A stretch of DNA of 51,213 nucleotides from JBBQYA01 sp038209155 (GTDB lineage Bacteria; Bacteroidota; Bacteroidia; Sphingobacteriales; Sphingobacteriaceae): the NCBI GenBank assembly GCA_038209155.1, contig JBBQYA010000008.1:1-51213 (forward strand), read 5' to 3'. Positions 17,400 to 26,316 of the stretch are shown piece by piece (position 1 is the stretch's first letter; each line of letters opens with the position of its first letter). A program made the translations under genes and the position numbers. The notes beneath the pieces were generated by a model. That model had not been told where the DNA came from. It did no database searches and was given only the letters and a program-made list of their open reading frames with translations.

Positions 17400-17591
17400 T
17401 TAAACAAAAAGGTTATCGGTGTTATAGTTTTTAGTATTATTTTTTTCTGATAAGTCACCTTTTTCTTTTTCATTATCATTGAAATATAAATCGTCTAAAT
17501 CTTCGTTTTCTAATGATTGAGCAATAAAATAGACTGCGCCGGCAACAATAATTCCGGATGCAATTGTGATTAAAAGGGTAGAAGTTTTCAT
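17400..17591 (-). CDS. Small single-pass membrane protein, unknown function
   Basis: A 63-residue protein with one N-terminal hydrophobic helix (about 5-25, LLITIASGIIVAGAVYFIA) and a very acidic/polar tail (ENEDLDDLYFNDNEKEKGD). I recognise no family; it loosely resembles small YtxH-like envelope proteins. It lies 36 bases after PBP1A and 39 before the binding protein, so it is probably translated from the same mRNA. A functional tie to PBP1A is suggested by position only. Confidence 0.6.
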   Translation of the reverse strand: MKTSTLLITIASGIIVAGAVYFIAQSLENEDLDDLYFNDNEKEKGDLSEKNNTKNYNTDNLFV

Positions 17592-17627
17592 ATAATATTT
17601 TTTATTTTAAATCCAATTTAATGCCAA

Positions 17628-19916
17628 TTATGGTAATTCTGGCAAAGCAATTGGCTGGTTTTCTATAGTTGAATCTATAGATAAGGTATCTAATCTGGCT
17701 GGGGCTCTATTGGTGCAATAGTATTTCTTGGTGATTTTAACGGTAGGTTTTGGAAATTTACTTTCTTTAATTCCAGATCGAGGATCTGCATATAGTTTTT
17801 CCATATACTTTCCATAAATAGGTAAAGCAGTTTTAGAACCTTCGCCCAATTGAGAAGTACGGAAATGTACACTTCTTTCATCTGCACCAACCCATACTCC
17901 AGTAATCAAATCTTTTGAAAATCCAAAAAACCAACCATCTGAATGATTTGATGTGGTACCTGTTTTGCCGCCAATTTCATTTCCTTTTTTCCAAATATCA
18001 TATTCCCAAAGCGCTTGAGAAGTTCCACCAGGTTCTTCTATTCCACCTTTAAACATATACAACATTAGCCAAGCAGACTCTTCACTCAATACCTTTTTGG
18101 ATTTTGGCTCAAAAGTTACCATCGTTTTATTATTTTGATCAGCGATGCTTTTTACCAAAAATGGTTCAATTCTGTTTCCTGTATTTAAAAAACTTCCATA
18201 AGCACCCACCATTTCATAAAGTGAAACATCACTCACACCTAAACAAATTGAAGGAACCGATTTTAAAGGACTGGTAATACCTAATTGATGAGCATATTTC
18301 ACCACATTTTCCCAACCTACTTTTTCTGTAAGTTGGGCAGTTACAGAATTTACTGATCTTGCCATTCCCCAGCGTAAGGTCATATCATATCCAGTAAAAT
18401 TCCAATCACTATTTTTGGGCGTCCATTGCTTTTCTTCGCCGTCTTCAGTGTATTTAATCGTAACGGCTTTGTCTGTAATTTTATCGCATGGCGAAAAACC
18501 ATTTTCTAAAGCTGCCCCATAAGCAAATGGTTTGAAAGTGGAACCAGGTTGTCTTTTTGCTTGCTGCACATGATCAAATTGGAAATATTTATAATTAATA
18601 TCTCCAACCCAAGCTTTAATTTGACCCGTAAAAGGATCTAAAGTAATTAGGCCAGCATGCAAAATAGAAGCATAGTATTTAAGAGAGTCTAAACTAGAAA
18701 AGGTGGTATCTTTTTCACCTTTCCAAGTAAAAACTTTCATTCGTTTAGGTTGATTTAAAACTGAATAAATAGAATCTGAATTGTTATTATATTTTTTCGA
18801 CAAAAATTTATAATTAGAAGTTCTGCTTGCTAGGTTTTCAATAAAATCTTTAATTTCCACATCATTCTCATCACGCCAAGGATTTTCTTTTTCCCAATGT
18901 CGATAAAATTTTTGTTGTAAATTTTTCATTTGTTCTTCCACAGCCTGTTCGGCATGCTTTTGTAGATTTGAATTAATAGTGGTGTAAATTTTCAATCCAT
19001 CAGCATATAAATCGAAATCGTTCTCTTTGGCCCAGTCTTTTAAATTTCTTGCTACTGCATCTCTCAAATAAGAAGCATTATCTGAACTTTCGTCTTCAAC
19101 AAATGGAATAAGTTTAATTTTGCTTTTTACAAATTTCTCAAACTCCTTTTCATTGATTTTTTGGTATTTCAACATTTGACCAAGTACAATATTTCTTCGT
19201 TCAAATGATTTTTCTAGCCTATTAAATGGATTATACGTAGTAGGTGCTTTCAGCATTCCAATTAATAATGCAGATTCTGGAACATTTAAATTTAAAACCT
19301 CTTTACTAAAATATGTTTTGGCGGCTGTTCCTATACCATAAGAGTTATTTCCAAAATTTACGGTGTTTAAGTACAATGCTACTATTTCATCTTTACTGTA
19401 AACATATTCAATTTTCAAAGCCGTGTTCCATTCTTTGAATTTTGCAACTATTACCCTCAAACCTGGAATGTATTTAATAAATCCTTGAGAAGCACGATAC
19501 CTAGTTTTGAATAAATTTTTAGCTAATTGTTGAGTTATCGTGCTTCCTCCTCTGTTTTCACCTTTTGCATTATAATATACAATGGATAATATAGATTTGA
19601 AATCTACTCCGTTATGATCAAAAAATCGGGCATCTTCTGTTGAAACGAGAGCATCTATTAGAGATTTTGGAAGTTCTTGATAGGTAACTGTAGTTCGGTT
19701 TTCTTTAAAAAATTTACCGATAAGCACACTATCTGATGTATAAATCTCTGTAACTAAAGACATTTGAGGTCTTCTGATTTCACTTATAGATGGTGAATAT
19801 CCAAACAAGTAAAAAAGATTAAACTCTATGGAAAGAAAGAAAACAACAATACTTATGAAACACCAAAACACAAATCGGAAAATTTTCTTCAATACAGGAT
19901 TTACCTCACTCATCAA
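17628..19916 (-). CDS. Class A penicillin-binding protein (PBP1A-like)
   Basis: A 762-residue bifunctional peptidoglycan synthase. One N-terminal membrane helix (about 10-32) precedes the GT51 glycosyltransferase (EDARFFDHNGVD and RGGSTITQQLAKN) and the transpeptidase with SxxK in GSTFK (about 458), SVN in ARSVNSV and KTGT (about 651). It polymerises lipid II and cross-links stems in the periplasm. The C-terminal tail is short, without PASTA or Fn3 domains. It probably heads an operon with the small membrane protein and orphan binding protein. The MBL gene upstream ends 75 bases before it. Confidence 0.95.
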   Translation of the reverse strand: MMSEVNPVLKKIFRFVFWCFISIVVFFLSIEFNLFYLFGYSPSISEIRRPQMSLVTEIYTSDSVLIGKFFKENRTTVTYQELPKSLIDALVSTEDARFFDHNGVDFKSILSIVYYNAKGENRGGSTITQQLAKNLFKTRYRASQGFIKYIPGLRVIVAKFKEWNTALKIEYVYSKDEIVALYLNTVNFGNNSYGIGTAAKTYFSKEVLNLNVPESALLIGMLKAPTTYNPFNRLEKSFERRNIVLGQMLKYQKINEKEFEKFVKSKIKLIPFVEDESSDNASYLRDAVARNLKDWAKENDFDLYADGLKIYTTINSNLQKHAEQAVEEQMKNLQQKFYRHWEKENPWRDENDVEIKDFIENLASRTSNYKFLSKKYNNNSDSIYSVLNQPKRMKVFTWKGEKDTTFSSLDSLKYYASILHAGLITLDPFTGQIKAWVGDINYKYFQFDHVQQAKRQPGSTFKPFAYGAALENGFSPCDKITDKAVTIKYTEDGEEKQWTPKNSDWNFTGYDMTLRWGMARSVNSVTAQLTEKVGWENVVKYAHQLGITSPLKSVPSICLGVSDVSLYEMVGAYGSFLNTGNRIEPFLVKSIADQNNKTMVTFEPKSKKVLSEESAWLMLYMFKGGIEEPGGTSQALWEYDIWKKGNEIGGKTGTTSNHSDGWFFGFSKDLITGVWVGADERSVHFRTSQLGEGSKTALPIYGKYMEKLYADPRSGIKESKFPKPTVKITKKYYCTNRAPARLDTLSIDSTIENQPIALPELP

Positions 19917-19990
19917 TTAAAAAAAATTTATTAAACAGTAAACCTAGACATATTTACCAGCATGGAAAAGAAATGAGCAATAATTTTTTT

Positions 19991-20746
19991 CTATAAAGTA
20001 AATTTCATTCCATCTATTGCATAAACGTAATTTAAAGACTCTTTATTTTTCAACATTTCATCACCAAAATGAGTGAGTACCAAATTGCTACAGTTCAGTT
20101 TTAAGTAATTTTTTTTTATATCGCTTATATTCATGTGCCCTGGACTTATATTTTTGTAATTATTACATTCACAAATAAAAAGATCGGCTTTATCAGAAAG
20201 AGAAATTAATTCATCTGTCCATTCTGTATCTCCTGAATAGGCAAGAGTTTTTCCATTAATCTCAAAACGTAAACCGTGTGGCTGGCTTAATACTGCATGC
20301 AAAACAGGATAAGCAGTGATTTTTATTGATTGAAATTTAATTTCTTCATAATTATTATACTCAATATAATGCAAAAATTCATTTTCCAAAACATCTTCTG
20401 CTCCAGCATATAACAAAGAAAATAATGCATTTATTTTTTCCTTACCGCCCACAGGAGAAATTATTGTGAGGGGAAATGTTCTTTTTTCAACTTTAAATAA
20501 TTGTAAAATAATAAAAGGAATGCCACCGAAATGATCGCCATGAAAATGGCTAATTACAATTGCATTCAGACTTTTTGTATCTATTCCGTATCTTTTTAAT
20601 CCAGCCAATGCACTGGATCCACAATCAATTAAAAATTGAATGTTTTGTGTTTTTACATGAAAACAAGTATGTAAGTTTCCACCCGAACTGAAAGCATCTC
20701 CACAACCTGCTACTGTTATTTCAATTTCATCATTTTTCATTGGCAA
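19991..20746 (-). CDS. MBL-fold metallo-hydrolase, RNase Z/PhnP-like
   Basis: A 251-residue metallo-beta-lactamase-fold enzyme with zinc motifs HFHGDHFGG, the Asp-bearing YSGDTEW, CECNNY and the last His in VLTHFG. The N-terminal ITVAGCGDAFSSGG resembles the RNase Z branch, but the protein is shorter than rnz in this window and lacks its long insert. The substrate is unknown; tRNA processing, cyclic phosphodiester or arylsulfatase-type hydrolysis are all possible. It lies between PBP1A and the OmpA-type gene on the same strand but is insulated from the latter by a terminator. Confidence 0.85.
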   Translation of the reverse strand: MPMKNDEIEITVAGCGDAFSSGGNLHTCFHVKTQNIQFLIDCGSSALAGLKRYGIDTKSLNAIVISHFHGDHFGGIPFIILQLFKVEKRTFPLTIISPVGGKEKINALFSLLYAGAEDVLENEFLHYIEYNNYEEIKFQSIKITAYPVLHAVLSQPHGLRFEINGKTLAYSGDTEWTDELISLSDKADLFICECNNYKNISPGHMNISDIKKNYLKLNCSNLVLTHFGDEMLKNKESLNYVYAIDGMKFTL

Positions 20747-20775
20747 AAATTAAGATTATAACAACTATTGCTATA

Positions 20776-20807
20776 AAACAAAAATGACCGGATAAACCGG
20801 TCATTTT
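20776..20807 (-). terminator. Terminator of the OmpA-type lipoprotein gene
   Basis: A perfect 11-bp GC-containing stem (20781-20791 with 20797-20807) has a 5-base loop; on the minus strand it is followed by a T-rich tract. It lies 14 bases past the OmpA-type gene stop and before the next minus-strand gene. Confidence 0.85.
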
Positions 20808-20821
20808 GTTTTGTGTTTCAA

Positions 20822-21685
20822 TTATTTTTTAGGAGAAACTTTTTCTGCCTCCTTCATTCCTTCTTCTATCATTCCATAGAATTGATCTAATTTGGGAAGA
20901 ATTAAAATTCTTGTTCTTCTATTGATAGACCTTCCAGATTCATTGTCATTGGTTGTAAGTGGATTATAAGAACTTCTTCCAGCTGCTGTTAATCTTTTTG
21001 GATCTACTTTAAAATCATTTTGTAAAATACGAATAATGGTAGTTGCTCTTTTAGCACTTAAATCCCAATTGTCTTTTAAATTGCCATTAAAGTAAGGAAT
21101 ATTATCTGTGTGCCCTTCTACCATTACATCCATATCAGGCTTGTTGTTTACTACTTTAGCTACTTTACCTAATACTTCTCTTGCTCGTGCAGAAACTTCA
21201 TAACTTCCACTTTTAAACAAAAGTTTATCAGAAATTGAGATAAAAACAACTCCTTTTTCTACATTAATTTCTATGTCCTTGTCCTCCATTGAGCCAACCG
21301 CACCTTTCAAACTTGTAACTAATGCTATCGTAACACTGTCTTTCTTATTTAATGCCTCATTTAATGTTTTTATTTGAGTGTCTTTTTCTCTCAAACTTTC
21401 TAAAGATTTTTCAAGATTTACAGATTCTTGTTTAGACAGTGTTGAAAGATTTCCAATATTATTTAGTAATAAATAATTTTGTCCTTTTAATGATTCTACT
21501 TCTTTATCATAAGAAGCTTTCGCCGATTCTTTATCTCGGTTGCAATCATTTAATTGGTTTTTTGTTAAACTCAATTCGTCTTGAGTTTTTTTATAAGAAT
21601 CACTAAGTGTATTAAATTTCTTTTTAGATACACATGCACTCAACAGAAAGGGTAATGTTGCTGCAATAAAAAGTACTTTTTTCAT
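20822..21685 (-). CDS. OmpA-family lipoprotein with coiled coil
   Basis: A 287-residue outer-membrane lipoprotein: lipobox LSAC (Cys18), then a long charged helical region (about 25-115) likely to form a coiled coil, then an OmpA C-terminal peptidoglycan-binding domain with VMVEGHTDNIPY and NWDLSAKRAT, which hold the Asp and Arg that bind diaminopimelate. It should tether the outer membrane to the wall. The tail is basic. The upstream gap of 124 bases probably holds its promoter, but I see no exact -7 match. Confidence 0.92.
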   Translation of the reverse strand: MKKVLFIAATLPFLLSACVSKKKFNTLSDSYKKTQDELSLTKNQLNDCNRDKESAKASYDKEVESLKGQNYLLLNNIGNLSTLSKQESVNLEKSLESLREKDTQIKTLNEALNKKDSVTIALVTSLKGAVGSMEDKDIEINVEKGVVFISISDKLLFKSGSYEVSARAREVLGKVAKVVNNKPDMDVMVEGHTDNIPYFNGNLKDNWDLSAKRATTIIRILQNDFKVDPKRLTAAGRSSYNPLTTNDNESGRSINRRTRILILPKLDQFYGMIEEGMKEAEKVSPKK

Positions 21686-21809
21686 TTTCGAGAGTTAATT
21701 AATGATGGTAAAATATGGCGCAAAGATGTAAATTATTACTGATTAATCAAGTACAATGCCACATCAAAACGATTTAACTTTTGTAATAATATTTAAAGCA
21801 TAAAATTAA

Positions 21810-23141
21810 TTAATTTTTATAAAACAGCCATTTTCCCAATTCTTTAAAAGTTGGTTTTTTGCCATACATTAAAATACCTGTTCTGTAGATTTTAGCGGCA
21901 AACCAAACAGTGCCGATAAATCCAAAAATTAACAAAATAATAGATAAAATTATTTCCCAAACTGGAACACCAAATGGAATTCTAGTCATCATGGCAATGG
22001 GAGAAGTAAATGGAATAATTGAAAACCAAAACGAAACTGGACTATCTGGAAATCTGATAATGTAATTAGAAGAAACAATAATCGAAAGTATAAGCGGAAC
22101 AGTGACAGGAAACATAAACTGTTGAGAATCTGAATCGGAATCTATTGCTGAACCGATGGCTGCAAATAATGCACTATACAATAAGTAACCTCCAATAAAA
22201 TAAATTAGAAAACAACTTAATAAAAGAGGAAAGTTTAAAGTAGAAAGGGAATCCATTACCATTTTTGCTGGGTCTGTTTCTGAGTTTGCAGCTTTCATTT
22301 TTTCTGATCCTTGGCTTAATTCTGTTTGTGCAGATTTTGAAAATTGCTCGGCAGGATTTCCCCCAATAAAGTTTGAAGCAACTGATCCTAAAGCTACTGT
22401 AACTACTATCCAAAGTAAAAATTGAGTTAAACCGACCATTGCAATTCCAATTATTTTTCCCATCATCAATTCAAATGGCTTTACCGATGAAATTAAAACT
22501 TCTATGATTCTAGAAGTTTTTTCTTCTGTAACGCCACGCATTACTTGAACACCATAAACAAAGATGAACATGTAAATTAGAATGGAAAACAATAATCCAA
22601 TAAAGGAAGTAGCACCTGAACTAGATTCTTCTTCACCAGTTTCAGTTATTTTTTTGGTATCAATAGAAACAGAAGTCTTTAGATTATTTAATTCAGTTGT
22701 ATCTATGCCAGAAGCAATTAGTTTTTTATCTCTGATTAATATCTCAAGTTTTTCTTCAACATCATCTATCAAAACAAAACCAGGTTGCTTTTCTCCATAC
22801 ATCTGTATTCCGCTGGGTTTGTTATTTTCAAATTTTGGTAAGTAAAGCAAAAAATCAGCATCGCCTTTCAAAAAACCTTTCTTTGAATCTTCTAAACCCT
22901 CATCACTAAATTCAAAATTAAGATTTGCAGTATTTTTAAATTTCCCTTCAAAATAATTGTTATCATCAACTACAACAATTTTTTTGCTTTCTTCAAACTT
23001 ATCACCTTTTAAAATTAAAGCAAATACAAGCCCATACATCAACATGATCAATATTGGAACTCCAAAAGTAACCAACAAAAAAGATTTCTTTTTTACTCTA
23101 GAAAGGTATTCTCGTTGTATGATTAGTAAAATTTTATTCAT
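21810..23141 (-). CDS. ABC-2 type exporter permease (NatB-like)
   Basis: A 443-residue integral membrane protein. One N-terminal helix (about 20-45) is followed by a large extracytoplasmic domain (about 50-170), then about five helices (from ATSFIGLLFSILIYMFIFV onward), with the GVTEEKTSRIIEVLISSVKP segment typical of NatB/YhaP-type permeases. It pairs with the ATPase gene 31 bases upstream. The family exports Na+ or small molecules; the substrate is unknown here. Confidence 0.9.
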   Translation of the reverse strand: MNKILLIIQREYLSRVKKKSFLLVTFGVPILIMLMYGLVFALILKGDKFEESKKIVVVDDNNYFEGKFKNTANLNFEFSDEGLEDSKKGFLKGDADFLLYLPKFENNKPSGIQMYGEKQPGFVLIDDVEEKLEILIRDKKLIASGIDTTELNNLKTSVSIDTKKITETGEEESSSGATSFIGLLFSILIYMFIFVYGVQVMRGVTEEKTSRIIEVLISSVKPFELMMGKIIGIAMVGLTQFLLWIVVTVALGSVASNFIGGNPAEQFSKSAQTELSQGSEKMKAANSETDPAKMVMDSLSTLNFPLLLSCFLIYFIGGYLLYSALFAAIGSAIDSDSDSQQFMFPVTVPLILSIIVSSNYIIRFPDSPVSFWFSIIPFTSPIAMMTRIPFGVPVWEIILSIILLIFGFIGTVWFAAKIYRTGILMYGKKPTFKELGKWLFYKN

Positions 23142-23172
23142 TTATTTTTAATTTTGAAAAAAATCAAATAGC

Positions 23173-24075
23173 TTAATTTACACTGCTAATAAAGATATCA
23201 TTGATAGAAGGAATTACTTCTTCAAACTTTACAATTTGAACTCTACTTATAAGTGCTGAAAGCAATTCGTTTGCAGTTTGGTAGGAGTGGAGATCAAAAA
23301 CAGCCGTTCTATTTCCATCCATTTCTTCATCAGATTTTACTTTGAAATGGAAAGTAAAATCTCCGTTTATATTTTTTAGATCTCCAATATACTCTACTTT
23401 AAAGGAATTTGTTTTATATGAATTCTTAATCTCTTTAACTGTTCCGTCCAGTATTTTTTCAGATTTGTTTAATAGTGCAATGCTATCACAAAGTTCTTCT
23501 ACAGATTCCATTCTATGGGTTGAAAAAATAATAGTTGCACCATTTTGATTTAATTCTAAAATTTCATTTTTTATAATTTCTGCATTTATTGGATCAAAAC
23601 CTGAAAAAGGTTCGTCTAATATCAACAGGCTTGGGTTGTGTAAAACTGTACTAACGAATTGCACTTTTTGCTGCATTCCTTTGCTCAATTCTTCCACTTT
23701 TTTGTTCCACCAAGTTTGAATTTCCATTTTTTTGAACCAATATCGAATTTTATTTTCAGCATCAGAGCGGCTCATTCCTTTTAATTGAGCCAAATAAAGC
23801 ATTTGCTCACCAATTTCCATTTTTTTGTACAAACCACGTTCTTCTGGTAAGTATCCAATTTGAGAAATATGTTTTCCACTTAGTTTTTCTCCATTAAATA
23901 AAACTTCGCCACTATCCGGTGCAGTTATTTGATTAATAATTCGAATTAAAGAAGTTTTTCCAGCACCATTTGGTCCTAATAAACCAAATATTTTTCCTTT
24001 CGGAATTGTCATACTTACATCATTCAATGCTCGATGACCGGAATATTGCTTTACTATATTTTTTATCTCAAGCAT
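23173..24075 (-). CDS. ABC exporter ATP-binding subunit (NatA-like)
   Basis: A 300-residue ATPase. Walker A GPNGAGKT (about 34-41), signature LSKGMQQKVQF, Walker B LLILDEPFSGFDP and switch His in FSTHRM are all intact. A C-terminal domain of about 80 residues, as in NatA-type subunits, follows. It powers the adjacent permease, encoded 31 bases downstream. The unit is led by this gene; the next gene upstream in position starts 39 bases away. Confidence 0.94.
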   Translation of the reverse strand: MLEIKNIVKQYSGHRALNDVSMTIPKGKIFGLLGPNGAGKTSLIRIINQITAPDSGEVLFNGEKLSGKHISQIGYLPEERGLYKKMEIGEQMLYLAQLKGMSRSDAENKIRYWFKKMEIQTWWNKKVEELSKGMQQKVQFVSTVLHNPSLLILDEPFSGFDPINAEIIKNEILELNQNGATIIFSTHRMESVEELCDSIALLNKSEKILDGTVKEIKNSYKTNSFKVEYIGDLKNINGDFTFHFKVKSDEEMDGNRTAVFDLHSYQTANELLSALISRVQIVKFEEVIPSINDIFISSVN

Positions 24076-24114
24076 AAAATTTACAAAAATGAAAGATAGA
24101 AGAAATTATACTAT

Positions 24115-24780
24115 TTATGACTTTACGTGAGTGTTTGCTAATTCAAAAACACCTTGATCAGAAAAGGTTTGAGTGCTGTTTATGCACTTTTCTGCTGCAT
24201 TCAAAGCTGCTTTGGCAACTAATTGTGAAGAAATCGGAGTGTATTTTTTTAGTAATCCTAAACCGTTTAGAAATTCAATAACCTGTAAACTAATTTTTTC
24301 ACCGGATCGCTCTTTCTTTCGATTTCCTTTCAAAGATGAAGGTTGAATTATTGCCAATCCTTTGAAATTTAATTTTTTAATTACGTTTTCTAATTGACCT
24401 TTAATTTTAGCATAAAAGAAAGGGGAAGAACTATTTGCACCAAGAGAGGATATTAAAACGAAAACACCAACTGCGTTTTTATTACACGCTTTAGCAAATT
24501 CGTATTGAAAGGTATAATCAACTTGGAACTGTTTCTCTTTAGAGCCTGCATCTTTTATAGTAGTTCCTAAAGCTGAATAAGCAACATCTCCACGAACTAG
24601 TTGATGCCAAGTACTTGGCTTTTCGAAGTTTATTAAATATTCTTTAAGTTTTTTATGAGTTTGCCCACTTGGTTTTCTGGTGAAAGAAATGATTTCGTCA
24701 TAATTAGGACTATTGATTAATTCTAATAAAATCTCATTGCCTACTAAGCCTGTACTTCCAATAATTAGTGCAGTTTTCAT
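24115..24780 (-). CDS. Atypical SDR / NAD(P)-binding protein (TIP30/HTATIP2-like)
   Basis: A 221-residue Rossmann protein. The nucleotide motif is IIGSTGLVG (6-14), followed by FTRKPS where the 2'-phosphate of NADP would be sensed, SSLGAN as the catalytic Ser region and YAKIK as YxxxK. These fit the atypical a5 SDRs related to TIP30. Reaction and substrate are unknown. Its start overlaps the upstream GNAT gene by four bases, so they are translationally coupled. Confidence 0.82.
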   Translation of the reverse strand: MKTALIIGSTGLVGNEILLELINSPNYDEIISFTRKPSGQTHKKLKEYLINFEKPSTWHQLVRGDVAYSALGTTIKDAGSKEKQFQVDYTFQYEFAKACNKNAVGVFVLISSLGANSSSPFFYAKIKGQLENVIKKLNFKGLAIIQPSSLKGNRKKERSGEKISLQVIEFLNGLGLLKKYTPISSQLVAKAALNAAEKCINSTQTFSDQGVFELANTHVKS

Positions 24781-25307
24781 GGTGCAAAAGTAGAAGAGTT
24801 TTTGATTTTCTCTTTAATCCAAAAATTTATAATCGAATTTTCTTTAAGAATTTTAAAGCCATTGCTAACTAAAACTTTTTCTGAGGCTATATTTGTTTTT
24901 AAAGTTTCAACTCTAATAATTTTTACCGTTGGATTTTTAAATGCCCAGTTTACAAAACCGTTCACCATCTCTTTCATTATTCCTTGATTTCTGAATTCTG
25001 GGAAGGTAGAATATCCAATTTCTACAGATCCGATTTCATTAGGAATGTTTCTAAAAAAAATATCGGCAACTAATGTATTGGTGTTCTTATTTTTTGCAAG
25101 CCAAATGGTTTTAAAAAAATTTATTTTACCTTTTCTGTTTAATTCTGGCAACTTATCATATTCCAAAAGTTCTCTATAATCCTCATCAAATTCTCTTTCG
25201 ATAATCTGACATTTTAATTCTTTCTCCAAAGAACCATCATTTAAAAGATACAATTCAAGCTGCTTATACTTTAATGGAAACAAAAAAAGTCTTTCGGTAT
25301 CTATCAT
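24777..25307 (-). CDS. GNAT-family N-acetyltransferase (RimJ/RimL type)
   Basis: A 176-residue acetyl-CoA-dependent transferase of the Acetyltransf_3 type. It opens with MIDTERLFLFPL, has GSVEIGYSTFPEFRNQGIMKEM (the acetyl-CoA pyrophosphate loop, RNQGIM) and VETLKTNIASEKVLVSNGF, typical of this family. The acceptor is unknown. It overlaps the downstream atypical SDR gene and is divergent from a small lipoprotein gene. Confidence 0.87.
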   Translation of the reverse strand: MIDTERLFLFPLKYKQLELYLLNDGSLEKELKCQIIEREFDEDYRELLEYDKLPELNRKGKINFFKTIWLAKNKNTNTLVADIFFRNIPNEIGSVEIGYSTFPEFRNQGIMKEMVNGFVNWAFKNPTVKIIRVETLKTNIASEKVLVSNGFKILKENSIINFWIKEKIKNSSTFAP

Positions 25308-25353
25308 GAATAATTAATTGTCTAATTTGGCAAATAATTTATAAAAATAATTT

Positions 25354-25794
25354 ATGTTTTTTAACATAATCAAAATTAAAAATTACTTAAAGCTGTGCAT
25401 TCTGATTTTTATTCCGATAATTTTTTCTCAATGTGAAAAAGAAGATAGGAAAAGAGAATTTGTTGCTTCTATTATAGATGTCAAAGTACCAGATTTAAGT
25501 GTTCAAGGTGATTCAATAATTGTCGAAATTACTTATTTACAAAAAACTGAGTGCGCTTTAGATCAAAGGCTTACTTTGGAAAATATCAGCAAAAAGGAAA
25601 AAATAATTACAATTTTTGAAACCTTTGATTTTGAATCTATTTGCGATCAGAAAGCTGAAAGTAAAAAAATGGGGATTAAAATTGCAATGAATGATACTGG
25701 AAAAGTTTTTCTTAAATTTAGAAATACGCTTCAGACAAAAGGAAGTCAAATTGGATTTATACGTGACAGTGTTATTGTAAACAAAAAACAGTAA
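25354..25794 (+). CDS. Putative lipoprotein, unknown function
   Basis: A 146-residue protein with an N-terminal hydrophobic segment (about 13-26, LCILIFIPIIF) ending in a lipobox-like FSQC with Cys27. The mature part has alternating strands and two further cysteines (TECALD and ESICDQ), which could pair as a disulphide, giving the impression of a small beta-sandwich. I recognise no family. It converges with the hydrophilic 101-residue gene 4 bases away. Confidence 0.65.
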   Translation: MFFNIIKIKNYLKLCILIFIPIIFSQCEKEDRKREFVASIIDVKVPDLSVQGDSIIVEITYLQKTECALDQRLTLENISKKEKIITIFETFDFESICDQKAESKKMGIKIAMNDTGKVFLKFRNTLQTKGSQIGFIRDSVIVNKKQ

Positions 25795-25798
25795 AAAT

Positions 25799-26104
25799 TT
25801 AAAAAGTCCTTTTTTGAGATAAGTTTTTATCCTTAACCCCGCCTTTTTTATCAGAAGGATGTTGAGCATCTTTTCTCACTTGACCATTATAATCCGATTT
25901 TTCTTTCAAATCGTTTGGAGAAGGTTTGCCATCTCTATGGTCTTGGTTTACAATCGAATCTTTTTGCTGTTTCGTTTTGGTCGATTCATTTTCACGATCC
26001 GTATCGTTAGAATCTTCGTCAAAATCTTTATCATACTCAATATTTGGATGATTTACTTTAGCTATCTTTTCAGAGTTTTCGCTTTTGTTTTTAGAAGTTT
26101 CCAT
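25799..26104 (-). CDS. Small highly hydrophilic protein, unknown function
   Basis: A 101-residue protein almost devoid of hydrophobic residues and rich in K, D, E, N and S (for example DKDFDEDSNDTDRENEST). It should be intrinsically disordered and looks like a hydrophilin-type stress protein, though this is inference. The antisense frame is also open and hydrophobic, an artefact of this composition. It starts 11 bases past a hairpin that follows the DUF5670-like gene, so it may depend on read-through. Confidence 0.55.
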   Translation of the reverse strand: METSKNKSENSEKIAKVNHPNIEYDKDFDEDSNDTDRENESTKTKQQKDSIVNQDHRDGKPSPNDLKEKSDYNGQVRKDAQHPSDKKGGVKDKNLSQKRTF

Positions 26105-26114
26105 AATTTTTTTT

Positions 26115-26153
26115 AAAAAATTGCCAGCTTCACCATTAACGTAAAGCTGACAA
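26115..26153 (-). terminator. Hairpin terminator/attenuator after DUF5670-like gene
   Basis: A 10-bp stem (26121-26130 with 26144-26153, one G-U pair on the minus strand), a 13-base loop and then six T residues on the minus strand (26120-26115). It is placed 7 bases past the small membrane protein stop and directly before the hydrophilic-protein start, so it may only partly stop transcription. Confidence 0.65.
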
Positions 26154-26160
26154 TTATAAT

Positions 26161-26316
26161 TTAGACCGGACGTCGACCACTAATTATATTAAACAGAACT
26201 GCTATAACGGCAATTACCAATAAAACATGAATAATTCCTCCAGCAGAATAAAAGAAAAATCCAAAAATCCATCCGATTACAAGAATCACCGCGATGATGT
26301 ACAAAATACTGTTCAT
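26161..26316 (-). CDS. Lmo0937-family (DUF5670) small membrane protein
   Basis: A 51-residue membrane protein with two hydrophobic helices (ILYIIAVILVIGWIFGFFF and IIHVLLVIAVIAVLFNI) and a short basic end (SGRRPV). This matches the DUF5670/lmo0937 pattern, often found with general-stress genes in Bacteroidota. An in-frame ATG at 26415 would add 33 residues (MFFTKSNLMN...) unlike the family, so ATG 26316 is chosen. Confidence 0.78.
   Translation of the reverse strand: MNSILYIIAVILVIGWIFGFFFYSAGGIIHVLLVIAVIAVLFNIISGRRPV

Noticed and set aside
25859..26116. Plus-strand hydrophobic open frame
   Set aside because: It is antisense to the hydrophilic 101-residue gene; the aromatic-rich composition is what the complement of K/D/E/N codons gives.
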